Shown: in pieces, positions 51,979-60,902 of the stretch | Layout: every line of letters begins with the position of its first letter | Numbering within the stretch: position 1 is the stretch's first letter | Assembly (NCBI GenBank): GCA_023957125.1 | Contig: JAMLHL010000019.1 | Location: forward strand, 28,332-92,331 | DNA: 64,000 nucleotides | Source: Chitinophagaceae bacterium | Lineage (GTDB): Bacteria > Bacteroidota > Bacteroidia > Chitinophagales > Chitinophagaceae | Reading direction: 5' to 3' | Notes under the pieces: generated by a model | The model's input: only the letters and a program-made list of their open reading frames with translations | The model's database searches: none | Told to the model about the DNA's origin: nothing | Program-made: the position numbers and the translations under genes

Positions 51979-53643
51979 ATGAGAAAGAAAAATCTTCTTT
52001 ATCTGTTCTGTGCCGTTTTCTTAATGTCCTGCCAAACCTCCAACTCTGAGAAATACCCTCCGGGAATCGAACATGTTATAGTTATTGGTGTGGACGCCCT
52101 GAGTCCTGACGGTATCCGCAATGCCACTACCCCGGTAATGGACAGCATGATGGCGGAAGGCGCAGTAAAATGGAGGGTACGGACGGTGCTTACCACCTCC
52201 AGCAGCCAGAACTGGGCTTCCATGATCATGGGCGCCGGGCCGGAACAACATGGCGTTATTAATAACGACTGGGAAAGAGATGATCACACGCTTCCGCCGA
52301 TCGTAGCAGGAGAAGAGGGTATCTTCCCCACTATTTTCGGCATTATACGGGAGCAAAAGCCGGATGCTGAAATTGGCGCAGTATATAACTGGAGTGGTTT
52401 CGGGAGATTGTTTGAAAAGAAAGCGGTGAATTACGACAAGACTTTTCCAACGGAAGACGCTACTGCCGCCGACTTCATCGAATATATCAAAGCGAAGAAA
52501 CCCACTTTCGGGTTTGTCCACTTCGACCATGTGGATCATGCCGGTCACCATTACGGGCACGGTACTCCTCAATACTATGCCGCGGTATCAAAAGCCGATT
52601 CTTTGATCGGTCAGATATTAAAAGGTATCAAAGACGCCGGGATCGCGCAAAACACGCTGGTGATTGTAACGGCCGATCACGGAGGAAAAGGGAAAGGTCA
52701 TGGCGGCCCTACTCCCGAAGAAGGAGAGATTGCCATGATCCTGTTCGGCAAAGACGTGAAGAAAGGCTACGAGATCCGGCAGCAGGTTTATACCTATGAT
52801 CTGGCGGCTACGATTGCTTTTGCTTTTCATCTTACACCCCCTTATGCCTGGACCGGAAGGCCCATTAAAGCCGCCTTTGAAGGCTTTGCGGAACCGGCTA
52901 ACTTATGGGAAGGAAAAGAAACGATTGCCGCCCCGGTAATATATCCTAAAGGTGTGATGAACGAGCAGGCAGGCGGTTTGTATATAGACGAACCGGCTAC
53001 CGTGAAGATGAGCTCCCCGCTTGCCAACAGCGTCATTCGTTATACCATTAATGGTAATATCCCCGACAGCACCTCACCTGTTTACAAAGCGCCTTTTACT
53101 ATTGACAGCACTTCGGTAATACAGGCGAAGGCATTCGATGAAAAAGGTAATGAAAGTGAAGTATCCGGCGCCTATTTCAGACTGGTCAAATCCGGGCAGG
53201 GCAACGGGTTAAATGTGTCTTTTTACAAAGGGAACGCCTGGAAGAAATTACCGGATTTTGCCAGGCTTACTCCATCGAAGAAATGGAACAGCTATGAGTT
53301 TACCGCGGATGAAAACACGATCACCCCATTGCTGGAAAAAGACAACACCTGCTTCGGACTGGTTTTTGACGGCTATATACAAATTGACCAACCCGGAGAA
53401 TACCGCTTCTTTACCCGGTCAGACGATGGCAGCAAATTATATATCAACAACAAAGTAGTGGTAGATAATGACGGCGACCATGGTGTAACCGAACGTTCTG
53501 AAGATATTTCTCTTACGGCAGGGCGGCATCGGATAAAGGTGGAACTTTTTAACGGCATAGGCGGCTACTGGCTTGATGTTTTTTATAAAGGTCCGGGACT
53601 GACCAAACAGATTGTCCCCGCAAATAAGCTTTTCCTGAAATAA
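51979..53643 (+). CDS. Alkaline phosphatase/phosphodiesterase-fold lipoprotein with Ig-like and PA14 domains
   Basis: The ATG at 51979 gives a lipoprotein signal ending in FLMSC (554 residues); a TTG 24 bp upstream is in frame. The catalytic domain (about 30-310) is of the type I phosphodiesterase/nucleotide pyrophosphatase class, with metal site GVDALSPDG, nucleophile region TTSSSQNWASMI, VHFDHVDHAGHHYGHG and TADHGGKGKGHGG. It is followed by a chitobiase-type Ig-like domain (about 345-400, SVIRYTINGNIPDSTSPVY) and a C-terminal PA14 domain (about 410-550, YRFFTRSDDGSKLYINNKVV). The latter two suggest that the enzyme is held on a glycan. The substrate is unknown. Confidence 0.85.
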   Translation: MRKKNLLYLFCAVFLMSCQTSNSEKYPPGIEHVIVIGVDALSPDGIRNATTPVMDSMMAEGAVKWRVRTVLTTSSSQNWASMIMGAGPEQHGVINNDWERDDHTLPPIVAGEEGIFPTIFGIIREQKPDAEIGAVYNWSGFGRLFEKKAVNYDKTFPTEDATAADFIEYIKAKKPTFGFVHFDHVDHAGHHYGHGTPQYYAAVSKADSLIGQILKGIKDAGIAQNTLVIVTADHGGKGKGHGGPTPEEGEIAMILFGKDVKKGYEIRQQVYTYDLAATIAFAFHLTPPYAWTGRPIKAAFEGFAEPANLWEGKETIAAPVIYPKGVMNEQAGGLYIDEPATVKMSSPLANSVIRYTINGNIPDSTSPVYKAPFTIDSTSVIQAKAFDEKGNESEVSGAYFRLVKSGQGNGLNVSFYKGNAWKKLPDFARLTPSKKWNSYEFTADENTITPLLEKDNTCFGLVFDGYIQIDQPGEYRFFTRSDDGSKLYINNKVVVDNDGDHGVTERSEDISLTAGRHRIKVELFNGIGGYWLDVFYKGPGLTKQIVPANKLFLK

Positions 53644-53704
53644 TTTTCCACGATGCATCTTCACGGGTGTATTCTAAATTTTCGCTCCATCCCCGGTGGC
53701 GCAC

Positions 53705-53734
53705 CCACAGATAGCATTATTCGTGCATCTGTGG
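53705..53734. repeat. Third copy of the dispersed ATTCGTGCAT repeat, hairpin-forming
   Basis: CCACAGAT at 53705-53712 and ATCTGTGG at 53727-53734 are exact inverses, and the interior ATTCGTGCAT matches the repeat at 50371. It lies just upstream of the DUF1080 gene. Confidence 0.5.
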
Positions 53735-53766
53735 CTTAGTTTTATTGTTTTTATTATCTTGCAAGG

Positions 53767-54558
53767 ATGAAAAAAATACTTTTATTCATCCTTGCCCTGA
53801 GCACCTTGACCGCTTCCGCACAATCCAACAGGAAATGGAAACAACTTTTCAACGGCAAAAACCTGAAAGGCTGGACGGTGAAGATCAGGGGACATGAATT
53901 AAACGACAATTACAACAATACCTTCCGCGTAGAAGACGGGAAACTGGTAGTGTCGTATGATCACTATACCGATTTCAACGAACAGTTCGGACATATTTTT
54001 TATAAGAAACCCTATTCTTATTACCTGCTTGCAGTAGAATACCGGTTCGTTGGCCAACAGGTGCACGACGGCCCGGGATGGGCTTATAAAAACAGTGGGA
54101 TCATGCTGCATTGCCAGGAGCCTTCCACCATGGGAAAGGATCAGGACTTCCCGATCTCTATAGAAGATCAGTTATTAGGCGGGGATTCCACAGGAGAAAG
54201 AACCACCTGCAATTTGTGTACTCCGGGCACCAACGTGGAGATAGACGGCAAATTGTTCACCCCCCATTGCGTCAATTCAACATCCAAAACTTTCCGCAAC
54301 GAAGAATGGGTAAGGGCCGAGGTGCTGGTATTGGGCGATTCCGTCATCAAACATATTGTCAATGGCGACACGGTGCTGGTGTATGAAAAGCCGCAGATCG
54401 GCGGCGGGGCGGTAAGTAATTATGATCCGGCGGTGAAAAAAGACGGACAATTACTCAGCAGCGGTTATATCGCTTTGCAGAGTGAAAGTCACCCGGTGGA
54501 ATTCAGAAAGGTGGAGATCATTGACCTGTCGAAGCGATACCGGAAGAAACGGAGGTAA
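53767..54558 (+). CDS. DUF1080 (3-keto-disaccharide hydrolase-type) secreted protein
   Basis: The 263-residue protein has a signal peptide (MKKILLFILALSTLTASAQS) and a single concanavalin-like DUF1080 domain. The core is KWKQLFNGKNLKGWTVKIRGHELND, FRVEDGKLVVSYD, then KNSGIMLHCQEPSTMGKDQDFPISIEDQLLGG and the C-terminal GYIALQSESHPVEFRKVEIIDL. Family members bind or hydrolyse sugars, and some act on 3-keto-glycosides. It is preceded by the phosphodiesterase-type gene by 123 bp and may be a separate transcript. Confidence 0.87.
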   Translation: MKKILLFILALSTLTASAQSNRKWKQLFNGKNLKGWTVKIRGHELNDNYNNTFRVEDGKLVVSYDHYTDFNEQFGHIFYKKPYSYYLLAVEYRFVGQQVHDGPGWAYKNSGIMLHCQEPSTMGKDQDFPISIEDQLLGGDSTGERTTCNLCTPGTNVEIDGKLFTPHCVNSTSKTFRNEEWVRAEVLVLGDSVIKHIVNGDTVLVYEKPQIGGGAVSNYDPAVKKDGQLLSSGYIALQSESHPVEFRKVEIIDLSKRYRKKRR

Positions 54559-54594
54559 CGATCCTATAGTGGGTTGAAATTTTGGTTTTGAAAT

Positions 54595-54636
54595 TCCCGG
54601 CCGGTACGCGTCGGCGTCAGACCGGTAGAACCGGGA
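54595..54636. other. GC-rich nested inverted repeat
   Basis: TCCCGG (54595-54600) pairs with CCGGGA (54631-54636), and CCGGT (54601-54605) pairs with ACCGG (54621-54625) inside it. A 5-base bulge and a 15-base loop remain. It follows the DUF1080 stop by about 35 bases. No T-run follows, so it is a weak terminator candidate. Confidence 0.4.
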
Positions 54637-54766
54637 TCACAGCGATCGGGGGAACTATCTTACTCCATTTTAATTGTAGCCCGTATTAAACCCAGGGGCA
54701 GGATCATGGTCATATAATCAACTGCCACGATGCATTAACTTTCTTCATTCACTTCAAAATTCTTTT

Positions 54767-55240
54767 ATGAAAAAATTATTCCTCTTACCGGTACTGGCAA
54801 TCTTCATGTTTTCTTCCTGCAAAAAAGAAGAGATCACGCAGGTGCAGCAGGTCAACCAGGCCTTCTCCGCCGTATATACCATCGCACCCGCCGATTGGAG
54901 TTCCACCGATGGGGGTATTATTTACTCCGCCGAGTTGGATGTACCCGAGCTCGACAATATCATTTACCAGGATGGCGCTGTTCTCACTTATCTCTCTTTT
55001 TCCGGTACTTCTTATTATGAAGCCCTGCCCCAGGTTTTCGACGGGATCACCTACGGCGCTATTCATGGAAACGGGTTTGTGAGTATTGATATGAGTGCGC
55101 TCTCCGGCAACCCCATTGATCCCCCCGGGCAGGCCGTTTCCGCGAAGATCATTTTAATTGATGCTCAAAGACTGGCGCTCCGGAAAGATATCAACCTGCG
55201 GGATATGCAGGCTGTGGAAAAAGCATTTAATATTCACTAA
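54767..55240 (+). CDS. Small lipoprotein of unknown function
   Basis: The 157-residue protein has a lipoprotein signal ending in FSSC (Cys18). The mature part is beta-rich, with QVNQAFSAVYTIAPADWSSTDGG, LDNIIYQDGAVLTYLSFSG, and an end VSAKIILIDAQRLALRKDINLRDMQAVEKAFNIH. This pattern is common in small Bacteroidota outer-surface lipoproteins with no named family. It is followed by the 300-bp gap before the capsule locus. Confidence 0.75.
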   Translation: MKKLFLLPVLAIFMFSSCKKEEITQVQQVNQAFSAVYTIAPADWSSTDGGIIYSAELDVPELDNIIYQDGAVLTYLSFSGTSYYEALPQVFDGITYGAIHGNGFVSIDMSALSGNPIDPPGQAVSAKIILIDAQRLALRKDINLRDMQAVEKAFNIH

Positions 55241-55540
55241 ACCGGGAATGTACATCGTTGTATAATATCGCCGGCCGACCTTTTCGTCCGGGTTCACCTC
55301 GGGGCAGCGGGAGGAGTGTTTCCAGCAGATCAGGGTGATTCCCGCTGATCCACTGAAAAAAATAATTGGTTACACTTAATAAAAACTTGCATTTATTTGC
55401 ATATAGAAGTATATTCGTATGTATTTTCAACCCATTGTTCCAACATCTTACCGAAGGATCTCCATAAAATCTATTCGCTTTGTCCTGTATTCCCTGAAAA
55501 ATCTACTGAAATAGATTCGTAGATTAAAAATAGGAGAAGA
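55241..55540. other. Leader of the capsule locus (no gene)
   Basis: The 300-bp stretch holds no coding frame. A weak hairpin GATCAG/CTGATC lies near 55327-55349. An AT-rich promoter-like segment (TTGCATTTATTTGCATATAG) lies near 55389, and a repeated TAGATT is found just before the first gene. No clear TTTG-N19-TAnnTTTG pair was found. Confidence 0.5.
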
Positions 55541-56320
55541 ATGACCCTAAAGCAAACGGTTTTGCTTGCCCTGACCGTACTGGTATTCTGTTCTTGTGCC
55601 AGTTCCAGAAAGTTGGTTTATTTCAACGAAATAAAGGACACTACATTTTTGGGTATCCGTCCGGTTGAAGAGATCAGGATCGTTCCCAACGATATACTGA
55701 GCATCTCCATCAGCAGTCTGAGCCCCGAGGCGTCCGCTCTCTTTAATCCGGATGCAACTATGCTCACAAGGGCTACCACCATCACGGGTGCCAATACCGA
55801 ACGTGGAGGATATTTGGTAGATCCGGAGGGCTTTGTGCAGTTGCCGGTATTAGGCAAAATAAAAGCTGCCGGTCTCACCAAGGATCAGCTGAAAGACGCC
55901 ATCACCCAACCCATTTTAGAGAAAAAGCTTTTGAAGGATCCGCTGGTGGAAATCCGTTTTTTGAATTACGAGGTAACTGTGTTGGGGGAGGTAGGAAAGC
56001 CCACCGTAATTACGGTACCCAGTGAGAAAATTTCCCTCCTGAAGGCCATTGGTTTGGCCGGCGACCTCACCATTCACGGAAAGAGAAATAACATCCTGCT
56101 CATCCGGGAAGAAGATGGCAATCGGATTACGCACCGGGTGGATTTAACCCAGCCGGATTTTCTCACCTCTCCTTATTATTATTTGCAACCCAATGATGTG
56201 GTGTATGTGCAGCCCAACAAGGCAAAAGGCGCACAGGCAACCTTGTGGCCCCAGTTGGTACCTATATTATTAACCGCGCTCTCTGTAACGGTAATCGTTC
56301 TGGACCGGATGTTCAGATGA
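55541..56320 (+). CDS. Polysaccharide export outer-membrane lipoprotein (Wza-like)
   Basis: The 259-residue protein has a lipoprotein signal ending in FCSC (Cys20). The poly-export domain (about 45-130, with EIRIVPNDILSISISSLSPEA and GYLVDPEGFVQLPVLGKIKAAGLT) and one SLBB domain (about 145-225, YEVTVLGEVGKPTVITVP) follow, with a C-terminal hydrophobic helix. It forms the outer-membrane channel for capsule or exopolysaccharide. It opens the locus, 28 bp before the Wzc-like gene. Confidence 0.92.
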   Translation: MTLKQTVLLALTVLVFCSCASSRKLVYFNEIKDTTFLGIRPVEEIRIVPNDILSISISSLSPEASALFNPDATMLTRATTITGANTERGGYLVDPEGFVQLPVLGKIKAAGLTKDQLKDAITQPILEKKLLKDPLVEIRFLNYEVTVLGEVGKPTVITVPSEKISLLKAIGLAGDLTIHGKRNNILLIREEDGNRITHRVDLTQPDFLTSPYYYLQPNDVVYVQPNKAKGAQATLWPQLVPILLTALSVTVIVLDRMFR

Positions 56321-56348
56321 TATTTTTTAAAACCCGGTAATCCCTGTA

Positions 56349-58703
56349 ATGCAATTGGAATCGCAACATAGCGCTCAGTTTCCCGACGATGAAACGCTCT
56401 TCCAGCGGCTACTCTCCAAGTACCTGCCTTATTGGCCGTTGTTTGTACTGGCTTTGCTGGCAGGGGGGATGCTGGCATGGGTGTTTATCAAAATAGCTGT
56501 TCCGCAGTATGAGGCAACGGCAAAGCTGATCATTAAAGATGAGAAAAAGGGAAACGAAGAATCCAAACTGATGGAATCTTTCAACCTGATCTCCTCAAAA
56601 AAGATCATCGAAAATGAAATCGAAGTTATCCAGTCCAGGAAACTCATGAAGGAAGTAGCCGCCGATCTGGATCTGTTTACTCCCATTTCACAAAAAGAAT
56701 GGCTGGTCAAACAGAAATCCGCCTGGTTTTCTTCCCCGGTAAGGGTTATAGCACCGCAGCCCGATTCGCTTCTGCCTCCTGAGAAAAGATCATATATCCC
56801 ACTACATTATAATGAAAAGGAACACCAGGTGTTGCTGGATGGAACCTATGCCTATCCCCTCGGTACCCGGGTGAATACCCCTTTCGGGCCACTTGAATTT
56901 GTATCGAACGATCAATATAAACCGGATACGACCGCGAAGGGTCCGTTTTATTTGTCCATTATAAAACCAGTATCTCTTATACCGGGATTGTTGGAAAAAT
57001 TGAAAGTGGAACCGGCAGGGAAATTGTCTTCGGTTGTCAATCTCAGTTACCGCGATGAATTTCCCGACCGGGCGGAGCAAATTTTGAACGGATTAATCCA
57101 GGCATATAGGCAGTCCGAAACAGATGAAAAAAACTTTTTAGCTAAAAATGCCCTGGATTTTGTTAACGCCCGGCTTGAGATCATTACCAAAGACCTGGAC
57201 ACGATTCAAAACCAGGTGGAAGCCTACAAAACAGGCAGCAATACCGTGGATATCAGTACCCAGGGTCAGCTTTACCTGAAGAACGTGAGTGACAACGACC
57301 AGAAGCTGAGAGATGTAAATGCACAAATATCCGTGTTGGGCCAGGCGGAGCGTTTTGTGAAGAACGGCAGTAGCGGAGAAGGGCTTGCACCCTCTATCCT
57401 GGGTATTGAAGATAAGGTACTAACGGAGTTGCTTACCCGACTTAATACGTTGGAGTTGGAATATGAAAAAGGAAAAGCTACCATCGGAGAAAACAATCCG
57501 CGTTTGCTGGAGATCAGAGACCAGATAGAAAAAATCAAACCTATTATCCTGAAGAATATCAACAGCCAGCAGAAAAGCCTCCTCACGGTAAAAAGCAATA
57601 TAAATTCTGCCAACACGGCTTATAATACCATCCTGAGAGAAGTGCCTCAAAAGGAAAGAATGCTGATAGACCTTACCCGGGAAGAACAAAACAAAAGGGA
57701 GATTTATGAATTCCTGCTGCAGAAGAAAGAGGAGAGTGAGATCGCTTATGCTTCCACGGTAGCTGGTACCAACCGGGTGGTGGACTTTGCTGAGGCCGGG
57801 ATTGAACCGGTTTCTCCCAACAAAAAGCTGGTCATCGCCGGCGCAATTGCTTTTCTGATGTTCGTGGTAATGGGCTTCATAACAGCAAGGGAATCCTTTA
57901 CCGGGAAGATCATGTACCGCCAGGAGATTGAATCCCGAACAAAAATTCCCGTGATCGGGGAGATAGCCTACAATAAAACAAAAGAAAGCATTGTGATCCG
58001 GCCGGGTATAAGAACTGTGATGGCGGAAGAATTCAGAAGGCTGAGACTATCTCTTTCTTATGCCGGTATCAATGAGAATCATAAAAAGATTTTAGTTACC
58101 TCCGGGATATCGGGGGAAGGTAAGAGCTTCATAGCCGCCAATCTTGCGGTTAGTCTTACCCTAATTGGGAAGAAAGTGGTGTTGGTGGATATGGATCTCA
58201 ATAATCCATCGCAGGAAAAAATTTTCGGCAGGGAAGAATCTGACGGGGTAACGGAGTTTTTAAAGAAAGAGGAAGATACAGTTACGATCCGGGAAATCCC
58301 TGAATACGAAAACCTGTACCTCGTGGCTGCGGGCAACCTGCCCGAAAACCCGGGTGACCTGCTGATGAACGGAAAGGCAGAGGAAATGATCAACTGCTTA
58401 AGTAAAAATTTTGATGTAGTGGTCATTGACACGTCCCCCCTTAATCCGGTGACGGATGGCTACCTGCTTACCCAGCTGTGCGATGCCACCCTATATGTGG
58501 TGAGACACCAATATACCCCTAAAATAATCATCAAACGACTGGATAACAATAATCTTATTAACCCTATCCATAATCCGGCTATTGTTTTTAATGGCGTAAA
58601 GCCCAGGGGGTTTTTAAGCGGAAATTATGGGTACGGTTACGGCTATACGAATCCGTATAAGTATAAAGAGAGGCGAAAGAAAACTATTTCGCTGAAAGCT
58701 TAA
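56349..58703 (+). CDS. Wzc-like polysaccharide co-polymerase and tyrosine kinase
   Basis: The 784-residue protein has a Wzz chain-length domain between two membrane helices (about 30-50 and 493-512), with coiled-coil segments in the periplasm. The C-terminal BY-kinase has Walker A SGISGEGKSFIA (about 583), Walker A' VVLVDMDLNNP (about 608) and Walker B VVVIDTSP. The end GYGYGYTNPYKYKERRKK supplies the tyrosine cluster that is autophosphorylated. It controls polymer length and export with the Wza-like protein. Confidence 0.93.
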   Translation: MQLESQHSAQFPDDETLFQRLLSKYLPYWPLFVLALLAGGMLAWVFIKIAVPQYEATAKLIIKDEKKGNEESKLMESFNLISSKKIIENEIEVIQSRKLMKEVAADLDLFTPISQKEWLVKQKSAWFSSPVRVIAPQPDSLLPPEKRSYIPLHYNEKEHQVLLDGTYAYPLGTRVNTPFGPLEFVSNDQYKPDTTAKGPFYLSIIKPVSLIPGLLEKLKVEPAGKLSSVVNLSYRDEFPDRAEQILNGLIQAYRQSETDEKNFLAKNALDFVNARLEIITKDLDTIQNQVEAYKTGSNTVDISTQGQLYLKNVSDNDQKLRDVNAQISVLGQAERFVKNGSSGEGLAPSILGIEDKVLTELLTRLNTLELEYEKGKATIGENNPRLLEIRDQIEKIKPIILKNINSQQKSLLTVKSNINSANTAYNTILREVPQKERMLIDLTREEQNKREIYEFLLQKKEESEIAYASTVAGTNRVVDFAEAGIEPVSPNKKLVIAGAIAFLMFVVMGFITARESFTGKIMYRQEIESRTKIPVIGEIAYNKTKESIVIRPGIRTVMAEEFRRLRLSLSYAGINENHKKILVTSGISGEGKSFIAANLAVSLTLIGKKVVLVDMDLNNPSQEKIFGREESDGVTEFLKKEEDTVTIREIPEYENLYLVAAGNLPENPGDLLMNGKAEEMINCLSKNFDVVVIDTSPLNPVTDGYLLTQLCDATLYVVRHQYTPKIIIKRLDNNNLINPIHNPAIVFNGVKPRGFLSGNYGYGYGYTNPYKYKERRKKTISLKA

Positions 58704-58751
58704 CCCGGGGAAGCAACACCACTCCGAGCTCGTCACTTAAAATCAACGGAT

Positions 58752-60191
58752 GTGACTGAGGAGGCGAAGCTGTGCAAGAACGTCAAATCAAAACTTATTT
58801 TGAACCGACAGTACGAACGATATTTGAGGATGATCCTGGTTGGGCTGGATCTGCTGGCGCTGAATCTGATCCTGGTGCTGGGAGAGATCCTGATCGTGCA
58901 GGACATCTCAGACGCTGCACGTTATTCGTACAATAAATACCTGATCCTCACCAATGCTGCCTGGCTGGCGGGGAGTATTATAGGCGGGGTTTATACCAGA
59001 ACGGTTATTCTCAATTTTACCCTTCTCACCAAAAGAACAGTGCAATTGTATATAGTTTGGACGATTGTTGTGCTGTCTTATCTGTATTTTTCCCGCGACC
59101 TGATACTCTCCCGTTTTTATATCGGGTACAGCATTGCCAATTTTGGACTGGGATTGCTGGCTAACAGGTTTTTGTATTTGGCCATCAACCGGTATTTGCG
59201 GAAATACAAAAAAATTATTAAGCGGGTGATCATCCTCGGGCTGAATGATACGGCACAAAAGCTCACCCGTTATTTTGAGGATGATGGCGCTAATATGCAA
59301 ATGGTGGGCTATATCGAAAATGACGACCGGGTTACCCAGCTCACCCATTATCCGGTGTTGGCGGGTTTGTCTGAAACCGTTCCCGTGGCCAAAAACATGG
59401 CTATAGAAGAAATCTATAGCACCATTTCTCCCGAAGAGGATCACCAGATCTATGAATTGATGCAGCAATCTGAAAAAGAATGCATCCGGTTTAAGATCGT
59501 GCCGGATTTGACGGTATTTTTTAAGCGGGATTTTCATATTGATTTTTTGGGCGATTTGCCCGTGCTGTCGCTTAGAAACGAACCTTTAGATGATGTCGGC
59601 AACCGGTTTAAAAAACGATTCTTCGACCTGGTAGTGAGTATTCCCGTAACGCTTTTTGTGCTTTCCTGGCTGTTGCCTTTGATAGGGCTGTTGATTTTTC
59701 TGGAGTCGGGTTGGCCGGTTTTTTTTCGCCAATTGCGTACCGGAAAAAACCTCGAACCTTTTAATTGCTGGAAGCTTAGAAGCATGAAAGTAAACGGCGA
59801 AGCTCATCGCCTGCAAGCCACCCGCGGGGATGCCCGGGTCACCCGGATCGGGCGGTTTATCCGGAAAACCAGTCTGGATGAATTTCCGCAGTTTTTTAAT
59901 GTGTTGCTGGGGAATATGAGCCTGGTAGGTCCCCGTCCGCACATGCTCCAACATACTTCCGATTATTCCCGGATGGTAGAGGAATACCCGGTACGGCAGT
60001 TTGTAAAACCCGGCATTACCGGCTGGGCGCAGATCAACGGCTACCGCGGGGAGATCACCAATGCAGAGCAGATCCGGATGCGGGTGAACCACGATTTGTG
60101 GTACTTAGAGCATTGGACCCTATGGTTAGACATCCAGATACTCTTTTTGACCGTGTATAAAATCCTAAAAGGAGACAAAAATGCTTTCTAA
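58752..60191 (+). CDS. Polyprenyl-phosphate sugar phosphotransferase (WcaJ/WbaP-like)
   Basis: The GTG start at 58752 gives 479 residues; an ATG at 58830 would remove the conserved basic N-terminus, so GTG is preferred. There are about four membrane segments, a CoA-binding-like domain (about 140-245, RVIILGLNDTAQKLTRYFED) and another helix (about 295). The catalytic domain has WPVFFRQLRTGKNLEPFNCWKLRSM, RIGRFIRKTSLDEFPQFFNVLLGNMSLVGPRPHM and VKPGITGWAQINGYRGE. It attaches the first sugar phosphate to undecaprenyl phosphate and starts the repeat unit. Confidence 0.93.
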   Translation: MTEEAKLCKNVKSKLILNRQYERYLRMILVGLDLLALNLILVLGEILIVQDISDAARYSYNKYLILTNAAWLAGSIIGGVYTRTVILNFTLLTKRTVQLYIVWTIVVLSYLYFSRDLILSRFYIGYSIANFGLGLLANRFLYLAINRYLRKYKKIIKRVIILGLNDTAQKLTRYFEDDGANMQMVGYIENDDRVTQLTHYPVLAGLSETVPVAKNMAIEEIYSTISPEEDHQIYELMQQSEKECIRFKIVPDLTVFFKRDFHIDFLGDLPVLSLRNEPLDDVGNRFKKRFFDLVVSIPVTLFVLSWLLPLIGLLIFLESGWPVFFRQLRTGKNLEPFNCWKLRSMKVNGEAHRLQATRGDARVTRIGRFIRKTSLDEFPQFFNVLLGNMSLVGPRPHMLQHTSDYSRMVEEYPVRQFVKPGITGWAQINGYRGEITNAEQIRMRVNHDLWYLEHWTLWLDIQILFLTVYKILKGDKNAF

Positions 60192-60240
60192 GAAAAACAC
60201 CGGAAGAAAGTCTGTTCTGTAAACGCTTACTCATTTCGCT

Positions 60241-60768
60241 ATGGAAAAGAAATGGTTTATTTTATACACAAAGCCGGGAACGGAAAAAAAAGTGGTGGCT
60301 TCGCTGGCGAAGAAGAGAATTGAGCACTACCTGCCGATGTGTTATAAGGGTGGAGATAATAATATGACGGGTAAGCGGGCTAAGGAGCCATTGTTTGAGG
60401 GGTATGTATTTGTGGAGACTACGGCAGATGAAATAGCCATCATTCGTGGGTTAACGGGCCTAAGTATGATGTACTGGAAAAATAGCCCTGTAATCGTACC
60501 AGAGAGAGAGATTAATTTAATAAAGGAGTATGTTTCTGTGGATGGGAATATAATGATAAAAAAAATTCGAGTAAATAGGGATGAGTGCAGAAACCCTACG
60601 GAATTTTCTTCTTTGGTTTTTGATAAAGTACCATTCGATATGGCACACACCATCCACCAGACCGTTCTACCTTCTCTTGGGTATATGTTAACTGCTACAA
60701 TTAACAAACCTCATGTGACTGTAATCGGCAAAAACAGGGTAATATCGAACCGAAAGAGTCTTTATTAA
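60241..60768 (+). CDS. NusG-like transcription antiterminator (UpxY family)
   Basis: The 175-residue protein begins with the NusG N-terminal pattern KKWFILYTKPGTEKKVVASLAKKRIEHYLP and a FEGYVFVETT strand. The C-terminal segment (about 125-175) takes the place of the KOW domain. In Bacteroidota, UpxY proteins at capsule loci prevent premature termination of the long operon, so the gene probably acts on this locus. Here it is fourth in the row, after Wza-, Wzc- and WcaJ-like genes. The base composition falls from this gene onward. Confidence 0.88.
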   Translation: MEKKWFILYTKPGTEKKVVASLAKKRIEHYLPMCYKGGDNNMTGKRAKEPLFEGYVFVETTADEIAIIRGLTGLSMMYWKNSPVIVPEREINLIKEYVSVDGNIMIKKIRVNRDECRNPTEFSSLVFDKVPFDMAHTIHQTVLPSLGYMLTATINKPHVTVIGKNRVISNRKSLY

Positions 60769-60902
60769 TAATAAAGGGTATGCCAACCTCTTCCATCTGA
60801 ATATTATGGTAATCAGTTTAGCTTACTTTTTTGGGTAAAGAGGGAAACCTGATCGTCTGTGTTGCATCAAACTTCTTCATTCATCATAATTTATTTATAT
60901 AG

